A stretch of 64,000 bases of DNA. Source: CBDFKJ01 sp965248805. Its GTDB lineage: Bacteria; Pseudomonadota; Alphaproteobacteria; UBA6615. The notes under the pieces were generated by a model. It searched no databases and was not told where the DNA came from. It saw only the letters and a list, made by a program, of their open reading frames with translations. The stretch lies in contig CBDFKJ010000005.1 in NCBI GenBank assembly GCA_965248805.1, forward strand, positions 1 to 64,000. Reading direction: 5' to 3'. Below, one piece after another: positions 52,288 to 60,735 of the stretch. Positions within the stretch are counted from its first letter, which is position 1. Each line of letters starts with the position of its first letter. A program made the translations under genes and the position numbers.

Positions 52288-53030
52288 TCAGTCGGCGCGT
52301 CGACGCCGCCTCGCCATAAGCACGAGCCCTCCGACGCCGAGGATCAGCAGAAAGAGGGTCGGCGGTTCGGAAGCGCGGCTTCGGTCGGCGGGGATAACAG
52401 CGTGAACTTGGCGTAGATCGAACGCGTCTGTTCGTTGTCGTCGAAGGCGATTGTATTGGACGCGCCGGCCACAAAACCGTCCAGAAGCTCGACCCTGAAG
52501 TGACCGCCGATGCCGAAATTAACCAATATGGCATCGAACGTAACTTCAAGATCGTTATGCGAGTCGTTCAATTCCGACTCGAACGCCAGAGCGTTGCCGG
52601 GGATATCCTCGCTCGAAATCAGCGGGCTCGATATGCCCAACATCGCGGTAATATCGAGGTTGTCCAACTCGTTGGTGTTCGCCCTGTCGCAATTGCCGGC
52701 GTTGTTGTTTCCGTCGCAAATCTTGCTGTCTTCTTCGAAGATGTACGCCGTGCCGAAAAGGACGGTTTCCATGTCGCCGACGGCGATCAGGTCGAATGTT
52801 GTGCCGCTGAGACTAGCTTCGATGTTCCAATCGACGTTCAGCAGGTTCCAGTTGGCCAAGTTGTTGCTGGGCGCCGGTGTGGCGCCCCCCCCAGCCCGTG
52901 CCCAAATCATAGGAACCGCCCGACAGCGCGAACATCACGGCGTGGGCCGGCGTGGCCAAGAGGCTCAGTACGGCGGCGGCGCCCCCTACCAGCCCGTTGA
53001 CGAAGTCCGGCGTGTCTGATTCTGTCTGAA
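52288..53030 (-). pseudogene. PEP-CTERM-type secreted protein, frameshifted and 5'-truncated
   Basis: In reading order it has a signal-peptide-like GAAAVLSLLATPAHAVMFAL, a break at eight C (52885-52892), a beta-rich body (NLLNVDWNIEASLSGTTFDL; GIGGHFRVELLDGFVAG), then a second one-base break near 52361-52367. After it, another frame gives PPTLFLLILGVGGLVLMARR followed by RRRAD, a PEP/VPLPA-CTERM-like sorting tail (hydrophobic helix plus Arg cluster). No start codon is in frame; the IS1182-like element lies just upstream and probably removed it. Confidence 0.68.
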
Positions 53031-53057
53031 CATAGAGATTTAGACGGGCGTCGTGCG

Positions 53058-54416
53058 ATGGCATTGAGACGACAGTGCGAGGTTCGGGGTGACCTCGTGG
53101 TGACATGGGCGGAGATGCCGCGTTCGCCTGGACACGCGTTTTCCGACCGGCTGCATGAGTTGCTGACCGAGTCTGGCTTTGACGGCTTCGTGGAGGCGAC
53201 GTGCAAGCCATACTACGCACCTCGGATGGGGGCTCCTTCGCTGCCGCCGGGGCGTTATTTCCGGATGCACATGATCGGCTATTTCGAGGGCATCGGCAGC
53301 GAGCGCGGCATCGCTTGGCGCTGTTCGGATTCGCTGTCGCTTCGCGCGTTTCTGCGGTTGGCGAACCGGGACAAGGTTCCCGATCATTCCTGGTTGTCGA
53401 AGACGCGCGGCCGGCTGCCGCACGAGGTCCATGAAAAGGTTTTCGACTGGGTTCTGGCTCTCGTCGCCGCGCGCGGTCTGGTGAAGGGCGAGCGGATCGG
53501 CGTCGACGGCTCGACGATGGAAGCCAACGCCGCCCTGCGAGCCATCGTGCGGCGCGATAGCGGCGAGACCTATCGCGAGATGCTGACGCAAATGGCGAAG
53601 GAGAGTGGCGTCGAAACGCCGACGATCGACGACCTCGTCCGGCTCGATCGCCGGCGGAAGGGCAAGAAGCTTTCGAACAAGGATTGGACGAGCCCGACCG
53701 ATCCTGATGCGAAGATCGCGCGGATGAAGGACGGCACCACGCATCTGGCCTACAAGCCCGAGCACGCGGTCGATCTCGACACCGGCGTCATCGTTGCGGC
53801 ACCGATCTATCCAGCCGATGAAGGCGACACGACGACTTTGCCTGGGACGCTGGAGGCGGCCGCGCGCAACCTCGCCGAGGTCGGCCTGGCTCCAACACGG
53901 GCAGAGCCCTGCAGTCTCGTTGGCGACAAGGGCTATCATTCACGCGAGGGGCTGAAAGACCTCGACGGCGGCGTCTGGAAAACGCGGATCTCCGAGCCGG
54001 AGCCCGCCAACGGCTATCTGCGCTGGCATGGCGACCAGGCGGCACGTCAGGCTGTCTACGCCAACCGGGCGCGATTGAAGTCCGGCGTCGCGCGGAACGC
54101 CATGCGCAGGCGCGGTGAGATGGTCGAGCGCAGCTTCGCCCATGTCCTCGACCGTGGCGGCATGCGCCGCGCGTTGCTGCGGGCGCGCGAGAACGTCCAC
54201 AAACGCTACCTGATCCATGTCGCCGGGTTCAATCTCGGCATTCTGATGCGCGCGCTGTTCGGATCAGGCACGCCGAGGGAGGCTGCGAGTGCAAAGAGCA
54301 CCCTTTTGTTCGTTATTCAGTTCGATGCTGCCCTGGCGATCGCCATCGTGGCGAACATCGAAGGCAAACCAGCCATGCTCGTCATCATCATCATCGTCGC
54401 CCCCAAAACCGATTGA
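53058..54416 (+). CDS. IS1182-like DDE transposase, copy 1
   Basis: 452 residues (ATG 53058, alternatively ATG 53115). Motifs: PPGRYFRMHMIGYFEGIGSE, RGLVKGERIGVDGSTMEANA (first Asp), HLAYKPEHAVDLDTGVIVAA, SLVGDKGYHSREGLKDLDGG (second Asp) and EMVERSFAHVLDRGGMRRAL (Glu). The C-terminus shows a short CATCAT expansion that changes the last residues relative to copy 2. The element ends are not clear; shared sequence with copy 2 runs to 54443. Confidence 0.87.
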   Translation: MALRRQCEVRGDLVVTWAEMPRSPGHAFSDRLHELLTESGFDGFVEATCKPYYAPRMGAPSLPPGRYFRMHMIGYFEGIGSERGIAWRCSDSLSLRAFLRLANRDKVPDHSWLSKTRGRLPHEVHEKVFDWVLALVAARGLVKGERIGVDGSTMEANAALRAIVRRDSGETYREMLTQMAKESGVETPTIDDLVRLDRRRKGKKLSNKDWTSPTDPDAKIARMKDGTTHLAYKPEHAVDLDTGVIVAAPIYPADEGDTTTLPGTLEAAARNLAEVGLAPTRAEPCSLVGDKGYHSREGLKDLDGGVWKTRISEPEPANGYLRWHGDQAARQAVYANRARLKSGVARNAMRRRGEMVERSFAHVLDRGGMRRALLRARENVHKRYLIHVAGFNLGILMRALFGSGTPREAASAKSTLLFVIQFDAALAIAIVANIEGKPAMLVIIIIVAPKTD

Positions 54417-54439
54417 TCAAAGCGCGACTTCATCACCGG

Positions 54440-54700
54440 GCTGCTAGGCCAGCGTGGCGGCAACGGCTTCCCAGACGCCGGCTTGGCGCCAGCGGCGGAA
54501 CCGCTGGTACACGGTTATCCACCTGCCGTACTTCTCGGGAACATCCCGCCACGGCGCGCCGGTGCGGATGGCCAGAGGACGCCATTGACGATGGTCCGGT
54601 TATTGTGCGCCGGTCAAGTTCCTGCTGCCCCGCTCCACCGCCAGCGCATCCTTCAACAGACGCCATTCCGCTTCGCTCAGATCACCTCGGCTCAATGGAC
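54440..54700 (-). pseudogene. IS5-family transposase remnant (orfA-like)
   Basis: On the minus strand the start LSRGDLSEAEWRLLKDALAV and the end TVYQRFRRWRQAGVWEAVAA match the DUF4096-type N-terminal half of IS5 transposases. Several frame breaks in between (for example NLTGAQ followed by a stop) show it is dead. Confidence 0.65.
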
Positions 54701-54721
54701 CCTCTCTCCAAGAGAAATCCT

Positions 54722-54740
54722 TGAATCAAACTTCGATTCA
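54722..54740. promoter_or_regulatory. inverted repeat upstream of COG0523 gene
   Basis: TGAATC (54722-54727) and GATTCA (54735-54740) form a perfect 6-bp dyad with a 7-nt spacer, 45 nt before the GTPase start, a possible operator. It does not obviously match a Zur box. Confidence 0.3.
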
Positions 54741-54785
54741 GGCGTTAATCATTTTGTAAACAGCGCCTAGAACGAGGAACAAGAC

Positions 54786-55742
54786 ATGTTGGGCAAGGTC
54801 CCCGCCACAGTGCTCACCGGATATCTCGGGTCGGGAAAGACGACTCTTCTGAACCACATTCTCTCTTCCGAGCATGGAAAAAAGATCGCGGTCATCGTCA
54901 ACGAGTTCGGTGAAATTGGCATCGACCACCAGCTGATCGTGAGTTCGGATGAAGAAATCATCGAGATGAACAACGGCTGCATCTGCTGCACGGTGCGCGC
55001 TGATCTCATTCGAATCATCGATGACATTTTCTCCCGCTACCAGAAATTGGATCATATCGTCATCGAAACGACGGGGTTGGCTGATCCGGGGCCGGTGATC
55101 CAGTCCTTTCTGGCCGATGATCGCGTGGCTTCACGTACCGCGCTCGACGCCATCGTAACCGTCGTCGACTCCAAGCATATTCATGAACATCTGGATAGCC
55201 ACGAGGCGGAGGAGCAGATCGCATTCGCCGACGTCATCTTGATCAACAAGACGGACCTCGTCAGTCCACGCGATTTGGAAGCGTTGGAAACAAAAGTTTG
55301 TCGCCTTAATCCGACCGCGAGGATTTTCCGCACCGCCCACTGCGCCCTCGACCTCCGTCACGTTCTCGGGGTCGGAAGTTTTGATCTAAAGAACGCCCTC
55401 AGCGTTACCCCCGATCTCTTGAGCGAGGACGATCATCAACACGACGAATCGATTCAATCGGTTTGTATCAATCAACCTGGCAGCATCGACCCAAAAAGAT
55501 TCAACCGCTGGCTCTTCGACTTGGCCCAGGAACACGGCCAGCACATCTTCCGCATAAAGGGCATCCTTAACATCTGTGAGGAGGATAGACGTTTCGTGTT
55601 TCAGGGGGTCCACATGATGATCGACAGCCGGCCCGGCCCCCCCTGGGCGGCCGACGAAATTCGCCACAACGAACTCATTTTCATTGGCCGCCATTTAAAT
55701 TTGATGTCCCTCGAGGACAACTTCGTAGCCTGCCTGAACTGA
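54786..55742 (+). CDS. COG0523 (CobW/YjiA/ZNG1-like) metallochaperone GTPase
   Basis: 318 residues. P-loop GYLGSGKTTLLNHILSSEHG, the metal-binding NNGCICCTVRADLI (CxCC), switch ETTGLADPGPVIQ and the guanine motif NKTDLV. The C-terminal CobW domain contains the ending HNELIFIGRHLNLMSLEDNF. Such GTPases deliver Zn or other metals to client enzymes. Codon use looks less GC-rich than neighbours and IS elements flank it, so transfer is likely. Confidence 0.86.
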   Translation: MLGKVPATVLTGYLGSGKTTLLNHILSSEHGKKIAVIVNEFGEIGIDHQLIVSSDEEIIEMNNGCICCTVRADLIRIIDDIFSRYQKLDHIVIETTGLADPGPVIQSFLADDRVASRTALDAIVTVVDSKHIHEHLDSHEAEEQIAFADVILINKTDLVSPRDLEALETKVCRLNPTARIFRTAHCALDLRHVLGVGSFDLKNALSVTPDLLSEDDHQHDESIQSVCINQPGSIDPKRFNRWLFDLAQEHGQHIFRIKGILNICEEDRRFVFQGVHMMIDSRPGPPWAADEIRHNELIFIGRHLNLMSLEDNFVACLN

Positions 55743-55830
55743 AGCCGCATTTTCGGAGGACCCAGGCTGCCGGATCCGGTAAACATGGGATGGTCGCCCA
55801 TGATCTTCGTTACAGAGTCGGATCAAATTG

Positions 55831-56970
55831 CTAGTGGATTGATCGGAATGAAAGAGTCCGAATTGGGATTCCGTATTTTGCTGTGTTATGCGAATCTGGC
55901 GCATGCGCAGTGGAATCTCCTTCACCCTATCCGCCGGCGACCGTCAGCGATTGCGCGCGGTCGTCGCGGATCCCAAGAGCCCGCAGAAACACGTCTGGCG
56001 GGCACATATTGTCCTTCTCAGCGGCGAGGGTCTGGGCACCTCGGCGATCATGACCGAGACCGGCAAGTCCAAGACCTGCGTGTGGCGCTGGCAAGAGCGG
56101 TTCATGCACGAGGGTGTCGGCGGCCTGCTTCGCGACAAGTCCCGTCCGCCCGGCAAGGCGCCGGTCCCGCTCGATCGTGTCGCCGAGATCGTGCGCCTGA
56201 CGCAGCAACCGCCGCCGTTTGAGGCGACCCACTGGACGTTGCGCGCGATGGCCAGGGCGGCCGGTATTGCCGCCTCGACGGTGCAGGCGATCTGGAAGGC
56301 TCACGGTCTCAGCCCGCACCGCTGGCGCAACTTCAAGCTGTCGACCGACCCTGCCTTCGCCGAGAAACTCACCGATATCGTCGGCCTGTATGTCGACCCG
56401 CCGGCCCATGCGGTGGTGTTGTCGATCGATGAGAAGTCACAGATCCAGGCGCTCGACCGCCGGTCTGCCGATGAAGAAGGGACGCGCTGGCACCATGACT
56501 ACAAACGGCACGGCACGACCACGCTGTTTGCGGCGCTCAACGTTCTGGACGGAACGGTGATCGGCCAGAACATGCAGCGCCACCGCCATCAGGAGTTCAT
56601 CCGCTTCCTCAACCGCATCGAGCGCACGGTGCCGGCGGACAAGGCCATCCACGCGATCGTCGACAACTACGCGGCGCACAACAAGGACAAGGTCCGCGCC
56701 TGGCTCGCCCGCCATCCGCGCTGGACTTTCCACTTCACACCGACCTCCTGCTCGTGGCTCAATGCCGTCGAGGGCTTCTTCGCAAAACTCACCCGGCGGC
56801 GGCTCAAGCACGGCGTCTTCCATTCCGTCGTCGATCTCCAGGCCGCAATCAACCGCTTCGTCCGCGAATACAATGCGGCCAACCCACAGCCATTCATATG
56901 GAAAGCCGACCCCGACGACATCATCGCAGCCCGAAACCGAGGGTTCCAAACGTTGGAATCAATCCACTAG
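55831..56970 (+). mobile_element. IS630-family element, complete copy
   Basis: Terminal inverted repeat CTAGTGGATTGAT at 55831-55843, and its complement ATCAATCCACTAG ending at 56970. The CTAG ends agree with IS630/Tc1-type TA targeting. The transposase stop TAG is part of the right repeat. A rearranged partial copy begins at 60357. Confidence 0.85.
55888..56970 (+). CDS. IS630 transposase
   Basis: 360 residues; ATG 55888 or 55903. N-terminal HTH pair (LGTSAIMTETGKSKTCVWRW), then the catalytic core AVVLSIDEKSQIQALDR (first Asp), AIHAIVDNYAAHNKDKVRAW (second Asp) and SWLNAVEGFFAKLTRRRLKH (Glu), as in DD34E Tc1/IS630 enzymes. Full length. Confidence 0.92.
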   Translation: MRIWRMRSGISFTLSAGDRQRLRAVVADPKSPQKHVWRAHIVLLSGEGLGTSAIMTETGKSKTCVWRWQERFMHEGVGGLLRDKSRPPGKAPVPLDRVAEIVRLTQQPPPFEATHWTLRAMARAAGIAASTVQAIWKAHGLSPHRWRNFKLSTDPAFAEKLTDIVGLYVDPPAHAVVLSIDEKSQIQALDRRSADEEGTRWHHDYKRHGTTTLFAALNVLDGTVIGQNMQRHRHQEFIRFLNRIERTVPADKAIHAIVDNYAAHNKDKVRAWLARHPRWTFHFTPTSCSWLNAVEGFFAKLTRRRLKHGVFHSVVDLQAAINRFVREYNAANPQPFIWKADPDDIIAARNRGFQTLESIH

Positions 56971-57260
56971 GTGCGGGAAATTGATCGATCGTTGTGAAGT
57001 GGCTCCGCCCTTTCGGACAGTCTGGCGGCTGAGTTAAGGTGTGTTCCGGCTCTTCTCAGGCCGCCAGACTGTCCTTAAATCGATCTTCCTGTTGCTGCTG
57101 TGGCTCCGCCGGGTCCGTGTCCGTCGTCAGCAGAATGGGACAGTCGCGACGGATGTCTAAGGTTCTGGCTCATCCTGGTTGATGTTAAGCCGCTTGCTTG
57201 TGATGGGCCAAGCGGCGTTTGCAGAGAGCTATGGTCGAAAGTGGTGTACGGATGAGTTAC
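56971..57260. other. unassigned IS-derived spacer with 19-bp inverted repeat
   Basis: About 290 bp without a convincing gene. It contains a near-perfect inverted repeat, GGACAGTCTGGCGGCTGAG at 57015-57033 against 57055-57074 (one bulged G, 21-nt loop). Probably the end region of an unidentified mobile element. Confidence 0.45.
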
Positions 57261-58377
57261 CAGCCCGGTGATGAAGTCGCGCTTTGATCAATCGGTTTCG
57301 GGGGCGACGATGAATGGCTGGTTTGCCTTCGATGTTCGCCACGATGGCGATCGCCAGGGCAGCATCGAACTGAATAACGAACAAAAGGGTGCTCTTTGCA
57401 CTCGCAGCCTCCCTCGGCGTGCCTGATCCGAACAGCGCGCGCATCAGAATGCCGAGATTGAACCCGGCGACATGGATCAGGTAGCGTTTGTGGACATTCT
57501 CGCGCGCCCGCAGCAACGCGCGGCGCATGCCGCCACGGTCGAGGACATGGGCGAAGCTGCGCTCGACCATCTCACCACGCCTGCGCATGGCGTTCCGCGC
57601 GACGCCGGACTTCAATCGCGCCCGGTTGGCGTAGACAGCCTGACGTGCCGCCTGGTCGCCATGCCAGCGCAGATAGCCGTTGGCGGGCTCCGGCTCGGAG
57701 ATCCGCGTTTTCCAGACGCCGCCGTCGAGGTCTTTCAGCCCCTCGCGTGAATGATAGCCCTTGTCGCCAACGAGACTGCAGGGCTCTGCCCGTGTTGGAG
57801 CCAGGCCGACCTCGGCGAGGTTGCGCGCGGCCGCCTCCAGCGTCCCAGGCAAAGTCGTCGTGTCGCCTTCATCGGCTGGATAGATCGGTGCCGCAACGAT
57901 GACGCCGGTATCGAGATCGACCGCGTGCTCGGGCTTGTAGGCCAGATGCGTGGTGCCGTCCTTCATCCGCGCGATCTTCGCATCAGGATCGGTCGGGCTC
58001 GTCCAATCCTTGTTCGAAAGCTTCTTGCCCTTCCGCCGGCGATCGAGCCGGACGAGGTCGTCGATCGTCGGCGTTTCGACGCCACTCTCCTTCGCCATTT
58101 GCGTCAGCATCTCGCGATAGGTCTCGCCGCTATCGCGCCGCACGATGGCTCGCAGGGCGGCGTTGGCTTCCATCGTCGAGCCGTCGACGCCGATCCGCTC
58201 GCCCTTCACCAGACCGCGCGCGGCGACGAGAGCCAGAACCCAGTCGAAAACCTTTTCATGGACCTCGTGCGGCAGCCGGCCGCGCGTCTTCGACAACCAG
58301 GAATGATCGGGAACCTTGTCCCGGTTCGCCAACCGCAGAAACGCGCGAAGCGACAGCGAATCCGAACAGCGCCAAGC
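57261..58377 (-). pseudogene. IS1182-like element copy 2, 5'-truncated
   Basis: The minus-strand frame from MANRDKVPDHSWLSKTRGRL to the C-terminus matches copy 1 residue for residue apart from the last part. The first about 95 residues are missing: homology stops at 58377, where phage sequence encoding a PAPS-reductase-like N-terminus begins. It is inverted relative to copy 1, making a 3.7-kb inverted pair around the COG0523 gene and IS630. Confidence 0.85.
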
Positions 58378-58543
58378 AGTCCAGATGCTCGTAGACCGCC
58401 GTCGGCTCGGCGCCAGTGTCGGCGAAGATCGCGGCGTCCGGCATCGGCTCGATCTCGCCGTGGGCCGCCATCAGCGCCATGGTCGTCGACTGCACGCCGG
58501 CGCCGAGCGAGATCACATGCATGATTGGCGGGTGGTGGGTCAT
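58377..58543 (-). pseudogene. PAPS reductase-like phage protein, N-terminal fragment
   Basis: Reads MHVISLGAGVQSTTMALMAA (ATG 58522, or 58543 with a short leader) and IFADTGAEPTAVYEHLD, the ATP-pyrophosphatase SGGxxS-type loop and following strand of phage PAPS reductase/sulfotransferase-like proteins. It is cut after about 55 residues by the truncated IS1182-like element. Confidence 0.72.
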
Positions 58544-58670
58544 GGGTCTCCCATCACGAAAAGGCCGCCCGCGCCCAGGGAGGGCGGGACGGCCGATGTC
58601 GATGTCTCGTTGGTGGGCGGAGCATCCCGCCGGCCGGTGCCGATCGCGCCGGTCCGGCGTCCTCGATGGT

Positions 58671-59033
58671 GGTAACCGGAGGTGGTAACCAAGGGGTGGT
58701 AACCAAGGGCTCTGGTTACCAGGTGGTTACCACCCGGGTTACCACCTCAAGCTGACGCTAGTCTTTGCAATAACGTAGTTTTCCAGCTCCGACGGGGTGG
58801 TAACCGGCAAGCCGTGGTTACCACTTGGGTTACCACCCTGGTTACCACCCCTGCTCTGGCCGTAAGTCATTGACAATGCGTGGTTATTTTGTCCGGCTGG
58901 AGCACTGGCCGGCAGCCGGTGGTAACCTCGGTTACCACCCAGGTTACCACCCCGATCCGTCTCTAACTCTTTGTAACGGCGTGATTTTCTCCGCCGGCCG
59001 CAGGTCGTAACCGGTTGTAACCCAGTGGTAACC
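58671..59033. repeat. GGTWACC iteron-like array
   Basis: Fourteen exact GGTAACC or GGTTACC cores, usually extended to GGTGGTAACC or GGTTACCACC, at 58671, 58684, 58698, 58714, 58725, 58737, 58799, 58816, 58828, 58840, 58921, 58930, 58942 and 59027, plus degenerate copies near 58881, 58973, 59007 and 59017. They form clusters separated by three similar T-rich spacers (about 58750-58795, 58862-58905, 58955-59000), a higher-order unit of roughly 120 bp. It lies between two minus-strand phage-type genes. Confidence 0.9.
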
Positions 59034-59244
59034 CAGTTTTTCGGCCTGTCGCTGGCGCGATCTTGATAGAGTCGCCTTGTTCAGGCAGCGACATGGGGGC
59101 GATTGTGCGCCCATCGTCAACCACGACATACGCACACATGCAGTGTTGTAGAACACTGCCGACAAAACGTCCGAAATTAGCGGGTGCCGAGTCGTGCCGC
59201 ATGACGTACTGGAGAAAGTCGAATACCTTGTTGAATTTTGCCAT
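58963..59244 (-). CDS. small hypothetical phage-type protein
   Basis: ATG at 59244 gives MAKFNKVFDFLQYVMRHDSA, then FGRFVGSVLQHCMCAYVVVD and a variable tail that runs into the repeat array, 93 residues in all. It starts upstream of the array on the same strand as the PAPS-reductase-like fragment. No family recognised. The IS5-type insertion lies 15 bp upstream, so its promoter may be lost. Confidence 0.4.
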   Translation of the reverse strand: MAKFNKVFDFLQYVMRHDSAPANFGRFVGSVLQHCMCAYVVVDDGRTIAPMSLPEQGDSIKIAPATGRKTGLPLGYNRLRPAAGGENHAVTKS

Positions 59245-59261
59245 TGCGGACGAAGGTCTTA

Positions 59262-60209
59262 GAGCGGTTCCGGAAAGTTTTTGAGTCGTCGGAATCGGTT
59301 GTGTTTTATTGTCTGTCACCTGTCCAACTGCTTTGGGGTGCCCGATGTGGAAGCCTGAACACCGCGCGGCCGCCGACCGTGGCCGGCTTCGCTATCCGAG
59401 TGATCTGACCGACGCCGAATGGGCGCTGATCGAGCCGCTGATCCCACCGGCGAAGCACGGTGGGCGTAAGCGGACGGTCGATGTCCGCGAAGTCCTGAAC
59501 GGCATCTTCTACGTGCTGTCGACCGGCTGCCAGTGGACCGCGCTGCCCAAGGACCTGCCGCCGAAGAGCACGGTGTACGACTACTTCGACCTGTGGGAAT
59601 GGGACGGCACCCTGGCTCGCATCCATCATGAGCTCTACGTGGCGGTGCGCGAGCGCGCGGGCCGCGAAGCCAGTCCGAGCGCGGCCATCATCGACAGCCA
59701 GAGCGCCAAAGCGGCGCAAAAAGGGGGGCGTCGATCGATCCGCAGGGCTTCGACGCGGGCAAGAAGCTCACCGGCCGCAAGCGGCACATCCTGGTCGATA
59801 CGCTCGGCCTGATGCTGGGCCTCGTCGTGCATCCCGGCAACGTGCAGGACCGCGATGGCGCGGCCACACTGCTGCGCCGGACACGCCGGCTGTTTCCGTT
59901 CATCGAGGTGATCTACGCCGACGGCGGCTACCAGGGACCAAAGATGGCTGCCGTGGTGGCGAAGACCGGCGCCTGGCGGCTGGAGATCGTCAAGCGCAAC
60001 AGCGTGCCGCGCTTCGAGGTGCTGCCGAAGCGCTGGATCGTCGAGCGCACCTTCGCCTGGATCGTCCGTTGCCGCCGGCTGGCGCGCGACTTCGAACGCC
60101 ACGTCCGTTCTGTCGTCGCTTTCATCCACCTCGCCATGATCCGCATCATGCTGCGACGCTTGACCCGGCCAAGCCCTTGCTCGTGAATCTCTACTTCCCG
60201 GAACGGCTC
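59262..60209 (+). mobile_element. IS5-family element, IS427-type (948 bp)
   Basis: 17-bp terminal repeats GAGCGGTTCCGGAAAGT and the complement of GAGCCGTTCCGGGAAGT (two mismatches), with TTA direct duplications at 59259-59261 and 60210-60212, as expected for IS427-group insertions at TNA. One transposase in two frames. Confidence 0.88.
59345..60186 (+). CDS. IS5/IS427-type transposase, two overlapping frames
   Basis: ATG 59345: MWKPEHRAAADRGRLRYPSD, LTDAEWALIEPLIPPAKHGG and AAIIDSQSAKAAQKGG (first Asp). The frame then shifts by -1 at the AAAAAGGGGGG tract (59718-59728) to ASIDPQGFDAGKKLTGRKRH, IEVIYADGGYQGPKMAAVVA (second Asp) and KRWIVERTFAWIVRCRRLAR (Glu) up to 60186. Split IS427-group genes commonly rely on frameshifting; a one-base loss in the G run is the alternative. 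Confidence 0.82.
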
Positions 60210-60212
60210 TTA

Positions 60213-60356
60213 ATCACATCGGTATTTCTTGGAAAACTATTAGAGAATTCATCACCAGGTTTTGTTAGAAAATATGTGTGATAACCATATAGAACGTCAC
60301 GCCAAGGTTCCGTTACGACACGATAACTTGTGAGGGCGTCTAAAGATTTAATAGTA
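60213..60356. other. AT-rich leftover between IS5 and IS630 fragments
   Basis: 144 bp, AT-richer than its surroundings. Read on the minus strand it contains SYRVVTEPWRDVLYGYHTYF and KPGDEFSNSFPRNTDVIK, which continues in frame across the removed IS5 for a short distance. Possibly part of the gene that the IS5 element hit; no family seen. Confidence 0.35.
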
Positions 60357-60696
60357 CTAGTGGAGGGATCGGAACGAAAGAGTCCGAATTGGGATTCCGT
60401 ATTTTGCTGTGGTATGCGACCGGCAAGGCGCCGGTCCCGCTCGATCGTGTCGCCGAGATCGTGCGCCTGACGCAGCAACCGCCGCCGTTTGAGGCGACCC
60501 ACTGGACGTTGCGCGCGATGGCCAGGGCGGCCGGTATTGCCGCCTCGACGGTGCAGGCGATCTGGAAGGCTCACGGTCTCAGCCCGCACCGCCGGCGCAA
60601 CTTCAAGCTGTCGACCGACCCTGCCTTCGCCGAGAAACTCACCGATATCGTCGGCCTGTATGTCGACCCGCCGGCCCATGCGGTGGTGTTGTCGAT
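60357..60696 (+). mobile_element. IS630 partial copy with internal deletion
   Basis: Left end CTAGTGGAGGGATCGG, then the same first 50 bases as the full copy, then a jump of about 260 bp directly into the segment encoding GKAPVPLDRVAEIVRLTQQP. It is cut at 60696 by IS3 copy 2 inside the codons for AVVLSID. Confidence 0.85.
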
Positions 60697-60735
60697 TGAA
60701 CCGCTCCGGGTTTGGCGGAGGCCATTTTGTTTGAG

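Noticed and set aside
58825..59010. Short ORFs encoding GYHPGYHP-like or VTTRVTT-like peptides
   Set aside because: These are just translations of the GGTTACC repeats in different frames, with no start signals or conserved product.
58671..59033. CRISPR array
   Set aside because: The repeats are 7-10 bp, occur in both orientations and have irregular spacing; no repeat-spacer regularity and no cas genes.
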